64,000 nt of DNA from CAVXXB01 sp963765585 (GTDB lineage Bacteria > Calditrichota > Calditrichia > JAJRVZ01), in NCBI GenBank assembly GCA_963765585.1, contig CAVXXB010000021.1, positions 186,001-250,000 on the forward strand. The letters are read 5' to 3'. Of this stretch, positions 28,407 through 36,758 are shown in pieces. Made by a program: the position numbers and the translations under genes. The notes beneath the pieces were generated by a model, which did not search any database, had not been told where the DNA came from, and worked only from the letters and a program-made list of their open reading frames with translations. The first letter of the stretch is position 1; each line of letters opens with the position of its first letter.

Positions 28407-28797
28407 ATGACTGCTACTGTCTCATTTATTTAATGTGTCAATTTAGAGAAAGATAAAAATTATGTCAAAAAAAAACTGTTATATACATCACACTGGTACA
28501 AAATTATTAATTATTTATTAAATTAAGCTGCTTTACAGATGATATCATAAACTACCATATAAATTTATTTTTGACAGGATAACAGAATAAATCTAAATAA
28601 TAGAGTACTCTAGAACGTATCCAATCTCTTGTTCCCAAGTTAAACTTGGGAACAAGAGAAAACAAGATCCTGTGATCATGTCAAAATAAAAAAACTTAAT
28701 GTCAAATGGCCTTCTCCGGAAATAAATTCCGGAAAAGATTTATTTAATCTAAGATAATACTAACAATAAGTCTATTTATTTAACAAATGCGTATAAA
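28407..28797 (+). other. Divergent intergenic region with two inverted repeats
   Basis: 391 bases between divergent genes. It holds a perfect 17-bp inverted repeat (28625-28659) and a second CTTCTCCGGAAA-type inverted repeat at about 28711-28734 that resembles the hairpin at 35818. Otherwise AT-rich with no gene. Promoters for both flanking genes must lie here. Confidence 0.5.
28625..28659. repeat. Perfect 17-bp inverted repeat
   Basis: Left arm 28625-28641 (TCTCTTGTTCCCAAGTT), one base (A) between, right arm 28643-28659 exactly complementary. No T tract follows on either strand, so it is not a standard terminator. It may be a dyad operator or a palindromic dispersed element. Confidence 0.7.
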
Positions 28798-29238
28798 ATG
28801 ACAGATTTCTCCAATAAACATAAGAAACTCATAAATTATTTCAGATATCATTTTCCGTGGCAATTTGTAATGCTGGTTTTATTTGTATTATCCGGATTCA
28901 GTAACAAGGAATTGCCCGATCTCACTTTTCGCATATGGGATAAATTATTACATTTTCTCGCATTTGGATTCCTCGGAGTATTAATATACCGGAGTTTTAT
29001 TCACTGTGCATGGGGTTTTATCCGCAAACATGCCATATTTTTTAGCGTAATAATTACTGTTTTATACGGTGCGTTTGACGAGATACATCAATATTATGTG
29101 CCTGGACGGGATGCTTCTTACAGTGACTGGATTGCCGATGCGATTGGCGCGATAGTTTTTATTCTGATGGTGAGATGGATATATTCATTTAATAAACAAA
29201 ATCAGAATAATGGAAAGCTTGATAGAACCGGCCGGTGA
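28798..29238 (+). CDS. VanZ-like membrane protein
   Basis: 146 residues with four hydrophobic helices. DKLLHFLAFGFLGVLIYRS and YGAFDEIHQYYVPGRDAS, then WIADAIGA, are the diagnostic VanZ/teicoplanin-resistance-family segments (conserved D-x-x-x-H, E-x-x-Q and D-x-x-D positions). In most bacteria these proteins have no known role; glycopeptide resistance is one specialised case and is not implied here. The 3' end overlaps the convergent nuclease-fold lipoprotein gene by 37 bases. Confidence 0.85.
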   Translation: MTDFSNKHKKLINYFRYHFPWQFVMLVLFVLSGFSNKELPDLTFRIWDKLLHFLAFGFLGVLIYRSFIHCAWGFIRKHAIFFSVIITVLYGAFDEIHQYYVPGRDASYSDWIADAIGAIVFILMVRWIYSFNKQNQNNGKLDRTGR

Positions 29239-30092
29239 TCGGAGATGTGTGTGGTATAAAGATCAAATTCTTTTTCCAGATACAAAATCCTGGTTTGCCC
29301 AACCCCGTATTCCGAATCACTCTCTCTTGTCATGAGTAGATGGTCGATCAGGCTGTTGTCAATCCCGATATATGATGATTCACCTAGCAGAGAAGAGGTT
29401 AAAAACCGGTAATTTACAGTATCTTCGATGAACACAGAGAAGACATTCTGGGCAGGCGGATTATCGATTTTGTCATTATAATCTCCCAGTGATAAGCAAT
29501 CTTTGTCTGATGAGTTCAGAATCTCAGAATCGATATAGGTTTTTAATTTTTGACAGGCATCCAGCCTTCTCTCTCTGCTCTCATCATCACCGAATGCCTT
29601 GAGATGATTTACAATCAGAGTGAAATCGTAAACTACTTTATCTTTATCTCGTACTTCAACATAGGTAACCAGCGGTGGCCTCGGGAATGCATACCAATCA
29701 TCTGTAAAAATCTGATATGGTGTTGATATGGATATCATATCTCTTTTATATATTATTCCCAGCTTAAGGTAATCCGATGGAAAATTTGAGACATATCCAT
29801 CATATTCCGGCAATGAATCCAAAAGTGCCTGGAAATAATTTTTATCATTTATTTCCTGAATCCCAATTAAATCGATATCCATATCACGAATAATCTGTGC
29901 CAGGTAAGATACCGTTGTTCTGCCGTTGAGTGGAAACTGTTCAATATTCCAGGTTGCAATATCGAAGGTCTCGTTTGATCCATATTGTCTGACAATCCTT
30001 TTGGAATCCTCATTCAGTTCCGGATCAAGGCTTCGCTTTGAACAACCAAGAATGGTTAGGAAAATGATAAATGTCAATAAATATGGTTTCAA
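29202..30092 (-). CDS. Endonuclease/exonuclease/phosphatase-fold lipoprotein
   Basis: 296 residues from the TTG at 30092, chosen because GGAG lies 5 bases upstream and the protein then opens with a lipoprotein signal (KPYLLTFIIFLTILGC). EEP-fold motifs are ATWNIEQFP, DLIGIQEIND (metal Glu), LIVNHLKAFGDDESRERR, LSLGDYNDK and TTHISDHRPVLSSF with the catalytic His. All key residues are present, so it should be an envelope-anchored phosphodiesterase or nuclease. Substrate unknown. It overlaps vanZ convergently. Confidence 0.82.
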   Translation of the reverse strand: MKPYLLTFIIFLTILGCSKRSLDPELNEDSKRIVRQYGSNETFDIATWNIEQFPLNGRTTVSYLAQIIRDMDIDLIGIQEINDKNYFQALLDSLPEYDGYVSNFPSDYLKLGIIYKRDMISISTPYQIFTDDWYAFPRPPLVTYVEVRDKDKVVYDFTLIVNHLKAFGDDESRERRLDACQKLKTYIDSEILNSSDKDCLSLGDYNDKIDNPPAQNVFSVFIEDTVNYRFLTSSLLGESSYIGIDNSLIDHLLMTRESDSEYGVGQTRILYLEKEFDLYTTHISDHRPVLSSFPLF

Positions 30093-30396
30093 TGAATCTC
30101 CGTGTTTACAATTACCAATTGGCGATAGGCCATAACTAATTACCAATTACAAATCTCTTACCTTAGATCTCAAATTCCCTGCTTTTCTTCTTCTCTGCGC
30201 CTCTGCGAGAAATCAATTACCACACTCGTAGTATTTAAATCCTTCAACGAGAGTTTTCTAAAACAGATCCTGCAAAAATAAATTTTAGTAAATCAGCAAG
30301 TTACATTCTCAATAATGTTAATTTACGAAGCCAAATAATATAAAACGAGATCAAAAGAAAAATCCCAAAACAAATGGTTGTGTTGTATATCCTTTT

Positions 30397-30735
30397 ATTA
30401 ACCGCAAAGTTCCCAGAGAAGACGCTAAGTACGCAAAATAAATAATTGAGACTTCAGAAAAATTATTATTTTTACCTGAACGTCATTCTGAACTTGTTTC
30501 AGAATCCCTTTAAATAGACCCTGAAATAAATTCAGGGTGACGAAATTCAATTATTTATTACATTTTTCAGAAGTTTCTAATTATAAATCTTTGCGAATCT
30601 CTCATAATTCTTTGCGTACATTGCGGTTAATAAAACATTATCCATAGATTTCGATAGTTCTTAAGAAGGACGGTAAGAGATTTGAACTAAATTAATTATC
30701 ATGAATCGGTTGTTAACACTATCTTAGAACAATAC
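30397..30735. repeat. Long dispersed intergenic repeat, copy 1 (interrupted)
   Basis: From TTAACCGCAAAGT to CGGTTGTTAACAC this matches the stretch at 36511-36725 in order and spacing. Shared blocks are GTACGCAAAATAAATAATT, ATAAATCTTTGCGAATCTCT, CATTGCGGTTAA, AGAAGGACG and CGGTTGTTAACAC. Copy 1 carries an extra 122-base element (30452-30573). The whole gap 30093-30989 has no gene; it also holds AATTACCAATTGCCAATTG-type repeat at 30108-30150 and 30745-30785. Confidence 0.7.
30452..30573. mobile_element. MITE-like element inserted in the intergenic repeat
   Basis: Ends are near-inverted (CTTCAGAAAAAT at 30452-30463 and ATTTTTCAGAAG at 30562-30573, one mismatch in 12). The core has two nested hairpins, GTCATTCTGAACTTGTTTCAGAAT and CCCTGAA...TTCAGGG. 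An inverted second copy lies at 39353-39458. Absent from the sister repeat at 36.5 kb, so it looks like a later insertion. No coding capacity. Confidence 0.6.
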
Positions 30736-30989
30736 AGTTAATTAATAATTTTTAATTGCCTATGGCCAATCGCAAATTGCCAATTAATTATTCTCAGATA
30801 CCAGAATGAGTATGGTTTCAGGATTTTGTTTATAATTGTGATTTGGAAAATTTACGATTATATTCAGCGGATATTGCTGTAGTAAGTAAAGAAATACAAA
30901 ATTTGTTTGTCTGCCAAATTTCATATTTATAATATTTGGCAAAAATATTATATTGTATGTAAATAAAATCAATATAAAGTGAGGATGAT

Positions 30990-31982
30990 ATGTATCGTGC
31001 CAGAATTGCCGGTGTCGGGCATTATGTGCCCGAAAAAGTTGTGACTAATTTTGATCTTGAAAAAATGATGGATACCAGTGATGAGTGGATCCGGGAAAGA
31101 AGCGGGATCGTTGAAAGACATTATGTTAGTGATGGAGAAACAAATGCAGATCTGGCTGAAAAAGCAAGTTTGAAGGCGATTGAGGCTGCCGGGAAAAAAC
31201 CGGAAGATATTGATTTCATTATTTTTGCCACTCTCCAATCAGATTATTTTTTTCCGGGAGCTGGTTGCTTGCTACAGGAACGGCTTGGTTTACCGGGCGT
31301 CCCTGCACTGGATATCAGAAATCAGTGCAGCGGATTCGTTTATGGTCTTTCAATTGCCGATCAATACATAAAAACCGGTATGTATAAAAATATTCTGCTT
31401 GTTGGGTCAGAGATACAGTCACGGGGAATCGATTTAACAACGCGTGGCCGGGACGTAGCAGTATTGTTTGGCGATGGTGCTGGTGCCGTTGTTATAGACC
31501 GTTCGACTGATGAGAGAGGCATCATGACCACCCATTTACATGCGGATGGGAAATATGTAAAAGAATTATGGTGCGAAGATCCGGGTAGTGTTAAAAGCCC
31601 AAGAATAACACATGAGATGATTGACTCAACGAGTATCTGGCCATACATGAATGGCAGAGCTGTATTTAAATATGCGGTAACTAAATTCCCGGAGGTGATC
31701 AGAGAAGCGCTTGAGGCGACTGGTGTCGACAAGGATGAAGTTGATCTTGTTATCCCACATCAGGCAAATATGCGTATTACTGAAGCCGTGAGAATGCGTC
31801 TTGAATTGCCGGAAGAAAAAGTATATAGTAATATTCACAAATATGGCAATACGACAGCCGCTTCTATCCCGATTGCATTAAGTGAAGCTATTGCTGAAGG
31901 GGTGATAAAAGAAAACTCACTGGTATGCTTTGCTGCTTTTGGAAGTGGGTTTACATGGGCATCCGCATTAGTTCGTTTGTGA
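30990..31982 (+). CDS. fabH: 3-oxoacyl-ACP synthase III
   Basis: 330 residues with AGTGAGGATGAT before the ATG. Catalytic triad intact: Cys113 (NQCSGFVYGL), His257 (IPHQANMRI) and Asn287 (YGNTTAAS). DTSDEWIRERSGIVER and FGDGAGAVV are typical of KAS III. It condenses acetyl-CoA (or a branched primer) with malonyl-ACP to start fatty acid synthesis. It stands alone, upstream of lipA on the same strand with a 176-base gap filled by repeat sequence. Confidence 0.94.
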   Translation: MYRARIAGVGHYVPEKVVTNFDLEKMMDTSDEWIRERSGIVERHYVSDGETNADLAEKASLKAIEAAGKKPEDIDFIIFATLQSDYFFPGAGCLLQERLGLPGVPALDIRNQCSGFVYGLSIADQYIKTGMYKNILLVGSEIQSRGIDLTTRGRDVAVLFGDGAGAVVIDRSTDERGIMTTHLHADGKYVKELWCEDPGSVKSPRITHEMIDSTSIWPYMNGRAVFKYAVTKFPEVIREALEATGVDKDEVDLVIPHQANMRITEAVRMRLELPEEKVYSNIHKYGNTTAASIPIALSEAIAEGVIKENSLVCFAAFGSGFTWASALVRL

Positions 31983-32158
31983 CCATCGTATCGGTTGGAA
32001 TTATTTTAAGGATATGATTGTTAGAAAATTAGAGACTAAATAAATTGGTATTTGGTAATTTGTTATTTGGAACTCGGAACTTGGACTTTTTTATAGCTAA
32101 TTGCCAATTGCCTATGGCCAACTACTAAAAGATCAATTATTCAGATCAGAGAAGATGT

Positions 32159-33046
32159 ATGCCGGCAAAAACAGATCCGTTAAATATTATACAAAACACG
32201 TCATTACGACGTCCCGAATGGTTAAAAGTAAGGTTCGGTTCGGGTGATAATTTCAGACATGTTCGGAAACAGGTTGATCACAATGCCTTACACACAGTAT
32301 GCGAAAGTGCGCGTTGCCCGAACCTTGGGGAATGCTGGTCACGAGGCACGGCTACATTCATGGTGTTGGGAAATACATGTACACGAAGCTGTAAGTTCTG
32401 CAATATAAATGTAGGAAAACCTACCGAATATGATCTTGAAGAGCCGCAGAGGGTGGCCGAAGCGGCGCTTAACATGAATCTGCATCATGTTGTGATAACC
32501 ATGGTTGCCCGGGATGATCTAAAAGATGGTGGTGCGTTTATCGTTGCCCAGACTATCAAAAAAATAAGAGAGATGATACCGGAGTGCAGTATAGAAGCAC
32601 TAATTTCCGATTTAAAAGGATCAAAAGAGGATTTGGATACTGTTCTGCAATCGGGGCCGGATATCCTGAATCATAATCTTGAGACAGTCCGGCGGCTGCA
32701 AAAACCTCTGCGAGTCCAGGCAAATTATGAAAGATCAATGCAAATTTTACAATGGGCTGCTGAAGCCGGACATACTACAAAGTCAGGAATAATGGTTGGT
32801 GTCGGTGAAAAATTTAATGAGATTGTGGAGGTGATGCAGGATCTGATTAAAATTAATTGCCGGATCCTGACTATCGGCCAATATCTGCCACCAACAAAAG
32901 AACATTATCCGCTTGATCGCTATTACACTCCAGCCGAATTTGAGGATTTAAGAGAACTTGGTTATGAGATGGGATTTGCCCACGTAGAATCGGGCGCACT
33001 GGTCAGATCTTCATATCATGCAGAAGAGGCAATTTCTGCATCTTAG
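32159..33046 (+). CDS. lipA: Lipoyl synthase
   Basis: 295 residues. Auxiliary 4Fe-4S cluster Cys48, Cys53 and Cys59 (CESARCPNLGEC) and radical-SAM cluster Cys74, Cys78 and Cys81 (CTRSCKFCNI) are all present. The C-terminal VRSSYHAEE supplies the conserved Ser that ligates the auxiliary cluster. It inserts two sulfurs into octanoyl groups on carrier domains. No lipB is adjacent. A small lipoprotein gene follows 12 bases later. Confidence 0.95.
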   Translation: MPAKTDPLNIIQNTSLRRPEWLKVRFGSGDNFRHVRKQVDHNALHTVCESARCPNLGECWSRGTATFMVLGNTCTRSCKFCNINVGKPTEYDLEEPQRVAEAALNMNLHHVVITMVARDDLKDGGAFIVAQTIKKIREMIPECSIEALISDLKGSKEDLDTVLQSGPDILNHNLETVRRLQKPLRVQANYERSMQILQWAAEAGHTTKSGIMVGVGEKFNEIVEVMQDLIKINCRILTIGQYLPPTKEHYPLDRYYTPAEFEDLRELGYEMGFAHVESGALVRSSYHAEEAISAS

Positions 33047-33058
33047 AAAGGGACTTAC

Positions 33059-33592
33059 TTGATATTTTTATCAAAATCATGTTGGTCACAGCTCATTGTT
33101 ATTACCATTACGATATCCCTCCTCTCATGCAATACATCTGAAAATATTTCAACTCCTGAAAAAATTGGCAGTAAAAAAAGAAGCAATCTTATTATGGGTG
33201 AGGATGCAATTAAAGATATTGACAAATTGCATGGTCTCGCGGTAGCCGCACAGAATAATGTAATTGCGGAATATGGTGAGGATGAGCGGGATTTGTTATA
33301 TCTTTCTTTTTATCAAAATAAAATCGATGCGGATAACGCCTTCTTCGAAATGGTTAAAAAAATAGCACATAGTAAAAAAGGTCCCTTTTCACATTTGATG
33401 CCAATAGCGGGGTCGGGACGAAATGCATTTTTTTTAATGGGGATGGGAGCGGCCCACTACGTCTTTCTCTCCGGGCATCATATCATATGGTTACAAACCT
33501 ATCAGTCATTTGATTTAGAAATACCAGTATCTCTATCAGAACTTTACCCGGTTGATTCCGAATCTGATAAAAGACTGCCGGATGAGTCTTAA
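33059..33592 (+). CDS. Lipoprotein of unknown function
   Basis: 177 residues beginning with TTG; AAAGGGACT lies just upstream. Signal peptide with lipobox ISLLSC (Cys near residue 24). The mature part is mixed alpha/beta: DLLYLSFYQNKIDADNAFFE, then HLMPIAGSGRNAFFLMGMG and GHHIIWLQTYQSFDLE. It resembles periplasmic proteins that measure transport cofactors but I do not recognise the family. It may be translationally linked to lipA by its 12-base spacing. Confidence 0.6.
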   Translation: MIFLSKSCWSQLIVITITISLLSCNTSENISTPEKIGSKKRSNLIMGEDAIKDIDKLHGLAVAAQNNVIAEYGEDERDLLYLSFYQNKIDADNAFFEMVKKIAHSKKGPFSHLMPIAGSGRNAFFLMGMGAAHYVFLSGHHIIWLQTYQSFDLEIPVSLSELYPVDSESDKRLPDES

Positions 33593-33684
33593 AATCTTTG
33601 CGCAGGGTTCATAATTTGGGTATTTTATAAGTGATTATTTTAGGCTTCACGGTATTATTCTCCCATACAATAAGGACAATTCTA

Positions 33685-34995
33685 ATGTCAGAATCTGAGC
33701 TTACATCTCCGGAAATAAATCAATTAAAATATGAAAATGTACGTTTGAAAGTTGCTGTTGAGGAATTATCAATCCTGAATGAGATTGCCACGGCGATCAG
33801 TTCCACGCTTGATGTACAGGAAGTCATCGATTTGATTGTTAAGAAATGTATCAAACATCTCAAAGTGGAACAGGGTGCGGTGATGCTGATCAATGAGGCG
33901 GATAAAAGTAATCCTATTGTTACTATGGAGCGGATATTCGATCAATCGAGTGATGAAAGACTGCCAATAAGATTGAATACTCAACTTACCGGCTGGATGA
34001 TGAAAAATCAAAAACCCTTATTATCAAATTCATTGCCCGATGACGAACGATTCACATTGAATAATGATGACGTCAGCTCGATTGTGTCGCTTCTTGCCGT
34101 TCCCCTTCATTTAAAAGGTAAAATGGTTGGTTTGTTGACAGTATTCAATAAGCGTGGTGAAGAAGGTTTTTCTGAAGATGATAAACGGCTTTTAACTATC
34201 ATTGCTGCCCAATCTGCACAGGTGATTGACTCAGCCAGGCTCTACCGGGAAGAGCAGGAATTTATGAAAGTCCAGGAAGATATGAGCATGGCCTCACAGA
34301 TTCAGCAGAATCTGCTTCCTAAAAAGATTCCGGAAATTCAGGGATATGAGGCCGGGGGGATAAGCATTCCGGCAAAAAATGTAGGTGGCGATTATTATGA
34401 TTTTATTATCACTCAATCCGGGAATATTGCATTTTGCCTGGGAGATGTCTCGGGAAAAGGGACGGCGGCTGCATTGCTGATGGCCAACCTTCAGGCTACA
34501 TTGCGTGGTCAGACCTTATCCTGCACCTGTGCCCGCGATTGTCTTGACAGGGCAAATAAATTGCTATATCAAAGTACAGATTCTGAAAAGTATGCCACTC
34601 TATTCTATGGTATATTAGATCCGATAAAACACCAATTGGCTTTTACGAATGCCGGTCATAATTATCCCTTTTTCATTTCAAAAGATGGTGAGATAGAGCG
34701 ATTAAAAACGATAGGAATTCCTTTGGGATTTTTGGAGGATTTTGAGTTTTCTGAGCACACGGTACCATTTAATGTCGGTGATGTTCTGGTGCTTTTTTCT
34801 GATGGTATTAGTGAAGCAATGAATCAACATGAAGAGGAATTTGAGGAAGAAAAAATATTGCAGGTCGTTCAGGAGAGTATGGATCAATCTCCACATCAGA
34901 TGATTGAAAACTTGCTTTCATCGGTAAGAGAACATGCCGGTGATGAAGAACAATCCGATGATATGACCTTACTTGTCATAAAAAGGATTCAATAA
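33685..34995 (+). CDS. GAF-domain PP2C-type (RsbU/SpoIIE) serine phosphatase
   Basis: 436 residues from the ATG of MSESELTSPEINQLKYEN; AAGGACA lies 8 bases upstream, whereas the frame's earlier in-phase start has none. GAF domain about 30-190 (LSILNEIATAISSTLDVQEV ...). SpoIIE phosphatase domain about 205-430: IQQNLLPKKIPEIQGYE, GGDYYDF, LGDVSGKGTAAAL, TNAGHNYPF, LFSDGISEAMN and DDMTLLVIK. All metal-binding Asp residues are in place. It should dephosphorylate a STAS antagonist; one lies 957 bases downstream. Confidence 0.9.
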   Translation: MSESELTSPEINQLKYENVRLKVAVEELSILNEIATAISSTLDVQEVIDLIVKKCIKHLKVEQGAVMLINEADKSNPIVTMERIFDQSSDERLPIRLNTQLTGWMMKNQKPLLSNSLPDDERFTLNNDDVSSIVSLLAVPLHLKGKMVGLLTVFNKRGEEGFSEDDKRLLTIIAAQSAQVIDSARLYREEQEFMKVQEDMSMASQIQQNLLPKKIPEIQGYEAGGISIPAKNVGGDYYDFIITQSGNIAFCLGDVSGKGTAAALLMANLQATLRGQTLSCTCARDCLDRANKLLYQSTDSEKYATLFYGILDPIKHQLAFTNAGHNYPFFISKDGEIERLKTIGIPLGFLEDFEFSEHTVPFNVGDVLVLFSDGISEAMNQHEEEFEEEKILQVVQESMDQSPHQMIENLLSSVREHAGDEEQSDDMTLLVIKRIQ

Positions 34996-35032
34996 CCAGC
35001 AGTTGTTCGGTTTGCACTAAAGGAGAATAACT

Positions 35033-35779
35033 ATGTATATGCGATTGGTGAAGGCTAATTATATGCCTGCTTCTCTGTCACTTATTCAAAAAATATATGA
35101 TGAAAAGATAATCCCCGAATTACAAAAAATGAGAGGTTGTCTTTTTGCCTGCCTGATTGTTAGTGAAACAAAAATTGATGAAGGTGTTAGTCTGACGATT
35201 TGGGATTCTGAAGAAAATGCAGAATCTTATGTACAGAGTGGTGTTTTTCAGTCATTGCTGGCAGAATTACGGCCTTATTTATCAGACTCTTCAGAATGGA
35301 AAGTCGAACTTACGCGCGATCTCAAAGTGGAATATAAGCCAGTTCCCGATGAACCGACAATAAAATCATATCGTACTATAATTGAGTCGAGTCAAGATAT
35401 CAAAAAATCTGAGGCCATGTATATGCGCCTGTTATCTTTAAATATTCAGCCTGGTAAATTTGAGGAATTTCAGGAAATATACACCAAAGAAATTTTCCCG
35501 ATACTCAAGGCGGTAAAGGGCTGCCGTTATACCTATCTGACAGGAAATGACGACAATCCCAATGAAGCCATTTCGATTACTATCTGGAATAACCGTGAAG
35601 ATGCCGAAAAATATGAGAAAGAAGTGTTTGCAAGTTTGCTGGAAAAGGCGCAACCGACACTTTCGGATTTATATCAATGGAAAATGGCTTTGGAAAATGA
35701 TGAAAACTGGCAGGTAAAAACCAGTGATGATATTGCTGTCAAGTATTACAATGTTGTTTCGGGAATGGGATTTAAATAA
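35033..35779 (+). CDS. Protein of two tandem ABM-like (dimeric alpha-beta barrel) domains
   Basis: 248 residues with AAAGGAGAATAAC before the ATG. Two homologous halves can be read: MYMRLVKANYMPASLSLIQK...GCLFACLIVS...SLTIWDSEENAESYV, and MYMRLLSLNIQPGKFEEFQE...GCRYTYLTGN...SITIWNNREDAEKYE. Each is the ferredoxin-like half-barrel of antibiotic-biosynthesis-monooxygenase/EthD type folds. Fused as a pair, one chain could form a whole barrel. No catalytic residue can be named. It lies between the PP2C phosphatase and the STAS protein, both signalling genes, so it may be a ligand-binding regulator rather than an enzyme. Confidence 0.65.
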   Translation: MYMRLVKANYMPASLSLIQKIYDEKIIPELQKMRGCLFACLIVSETKIDEGVSLTIWDSEENAESYVQSGVFQSLLAELRPYLSDSSEWKVELTRDLKVEYKPVPDEPTIKSYRTIIESSQDIKKSEAMYMRLLSLNIQPGKFEEFQEIYTKEIFPILKAVKGCRYTYLTGNDDNPNEAISITIWNNREDAEKYEKEVFASLLEKAQPTLSDLYQWKMALENDENWQVKTSDDIAVKYYNVVSGMGFK

Positions 35780-35817
35780 TTTTTGTTTATGTCTAATATT
35801 CCATTAACTATAATTAT

Positions 35818-35844
35818 CTTCTCCGGAAATTATTTCCGGAGAAG
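35818..35844. repeat. 12-bp perfect hairpin between the ABM and STAS genes
   Basis: CTTCTCCGGAAA (35818-35829), TTA, TTTCCGGAGAAG (35833-35844). A near-identical inverted repeat occurs at about 28711-28734. No T tract follows, so it is a dispersed palindrome rather than a clear terminator. Confidence 0.6.
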
Positions 35845-35951
35845 CACCATTTGTCCAGAGAAAACATAGGTAGTGAATAATTGAAGGTGTTCTTAAAAAA
35901 GATTATATTTAAGTTGTTACATTGAAATTGGTAAAGAGGAGGAGTTGACTG

Positions 35952-36290
35952 ATGAAGTTTAAAGATAAAATTGACGGCACTATTGGTATCCTGGCCATGA
36001 AGGGTAAACTTATGGGGCCTCCTGACACAGATGAACTGCATGACGAGGTGAAAAGTCTTCTTGGTAGCGGGGCAAAAAGTATTGTTCTGGATATGGGCGG
36101 TGTCAGCTGGTTAAACAGTATGGGTGTGGGCGCCATTATGCGCGCATATACTACTGTCAAGAGTCTTGATGGTGAACTTTGTCTCGCCAGATTAACCGAT
36201 AAAGCACATAGTTTGTTCGTCATCACTCAGTTAGTCAAAGTTTTTAAAGTCTTTGAAACCGTAGATGAGGCAGTCAGCAGTTATAATTGA
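35952..36290 (+). CDS. STAS-domain anti-sigma factor antagonist
   Basis: 112 residues, typical RsbV/SpoIIAA size. AGGAGGAGTTGACTG precedes the ATG. The phosphorylation site Ser lies in SWLNSMGVGAIMRA. Beta-strand pattern GTIGILAMKGKLMG and KSIVLDMGGV fits STAS. When unphosphorylated it would bind the RsbW-type kinase and free the target; the GAF-PP2C gene upstream is the likely activating phosphatase. Followed by a good terminator. Confidence 0.88.
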   Translation: MKFKDKIDGTIGILAMKGKLMGPPDTDELHDEVKSLLGSGAKSIVLDMGGVSWLNSMGVGAIMRAYTTVKSLDGELCLARLTDKAHSLFVITQLVKVFKVFETVDEAVSSYN

Positions 36291-36381
36291 TTTAAACCCC
36301 ATTATACCAACATCTGAATCATCAGCTAAAGTACAAATCCGCTGAAACGTACTGCACTGAAATTCTAAAAAAGTTTTGCTT

Positions 36382-36419
36382 CCGGGCTTCTATTAATTTA
36401 AAGGCCCGGTCGTTTTTTT
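36382..36419 (+). terminator. Rho-independent terminator after the STAS gene
   Basis: Stem CCGGGC (36382-36387) / GCCCGG (36404-36409) followed by TCG and seven Ts. Confidence 0.75.
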
Positions 36420-36510
36420 ATTTACATATAACAAATATTTTTACTCTGTGTTTGAAATATAATCCTTGTTAATTATAATTTGTCTTGTCCTGACCAGGTG
36501 TTTACATATT

Positions 36511-36725
36511 TTTAACCGCAAAGTTTGCAAAGGAGACACCAAGTACGCAAAATAAATAATTATAAATCTTTGCGAATCTCTCTAAATTCTTAGCGTTCAT
36601 TGCGGTTAAGAAAATATAATCCATTGATCTCGAAATTAAGGATTAAGTCCTTGAGAAGGACGATAGATATCAGGGTAAGATTAATAATCATTATTCGGTT
36701 GTTAACACAGGGCAAGGACAATAAC
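36511..36725. repeat. Long dispersed intergenic repeat, copy 2 (uninterrupted)
   Basis: From TTTAACCGCAAAG to CGGTTGTTAACACAG. Its ends are inverted (AACCGCAAAG... / ...CATTGCGGTT) and the right half continues past the second arm to CGGTTGTTAACAC. Same order as copy 1 at 30.4 kb without the MITE-like insertion. The gap 36291-36758 holds nothing else but the STAS terminator. Confidence 0.65.
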
Positions 36726-36758
36726 ATACTTTTTATCAAATCTAACAAAAATATTTAA

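Noticed and set aside
30784..30972. 62-codon minus-strand frame upstream of fabH
   Set aside because: Composition is intergenic and lies over repeat sequence; no start signal.
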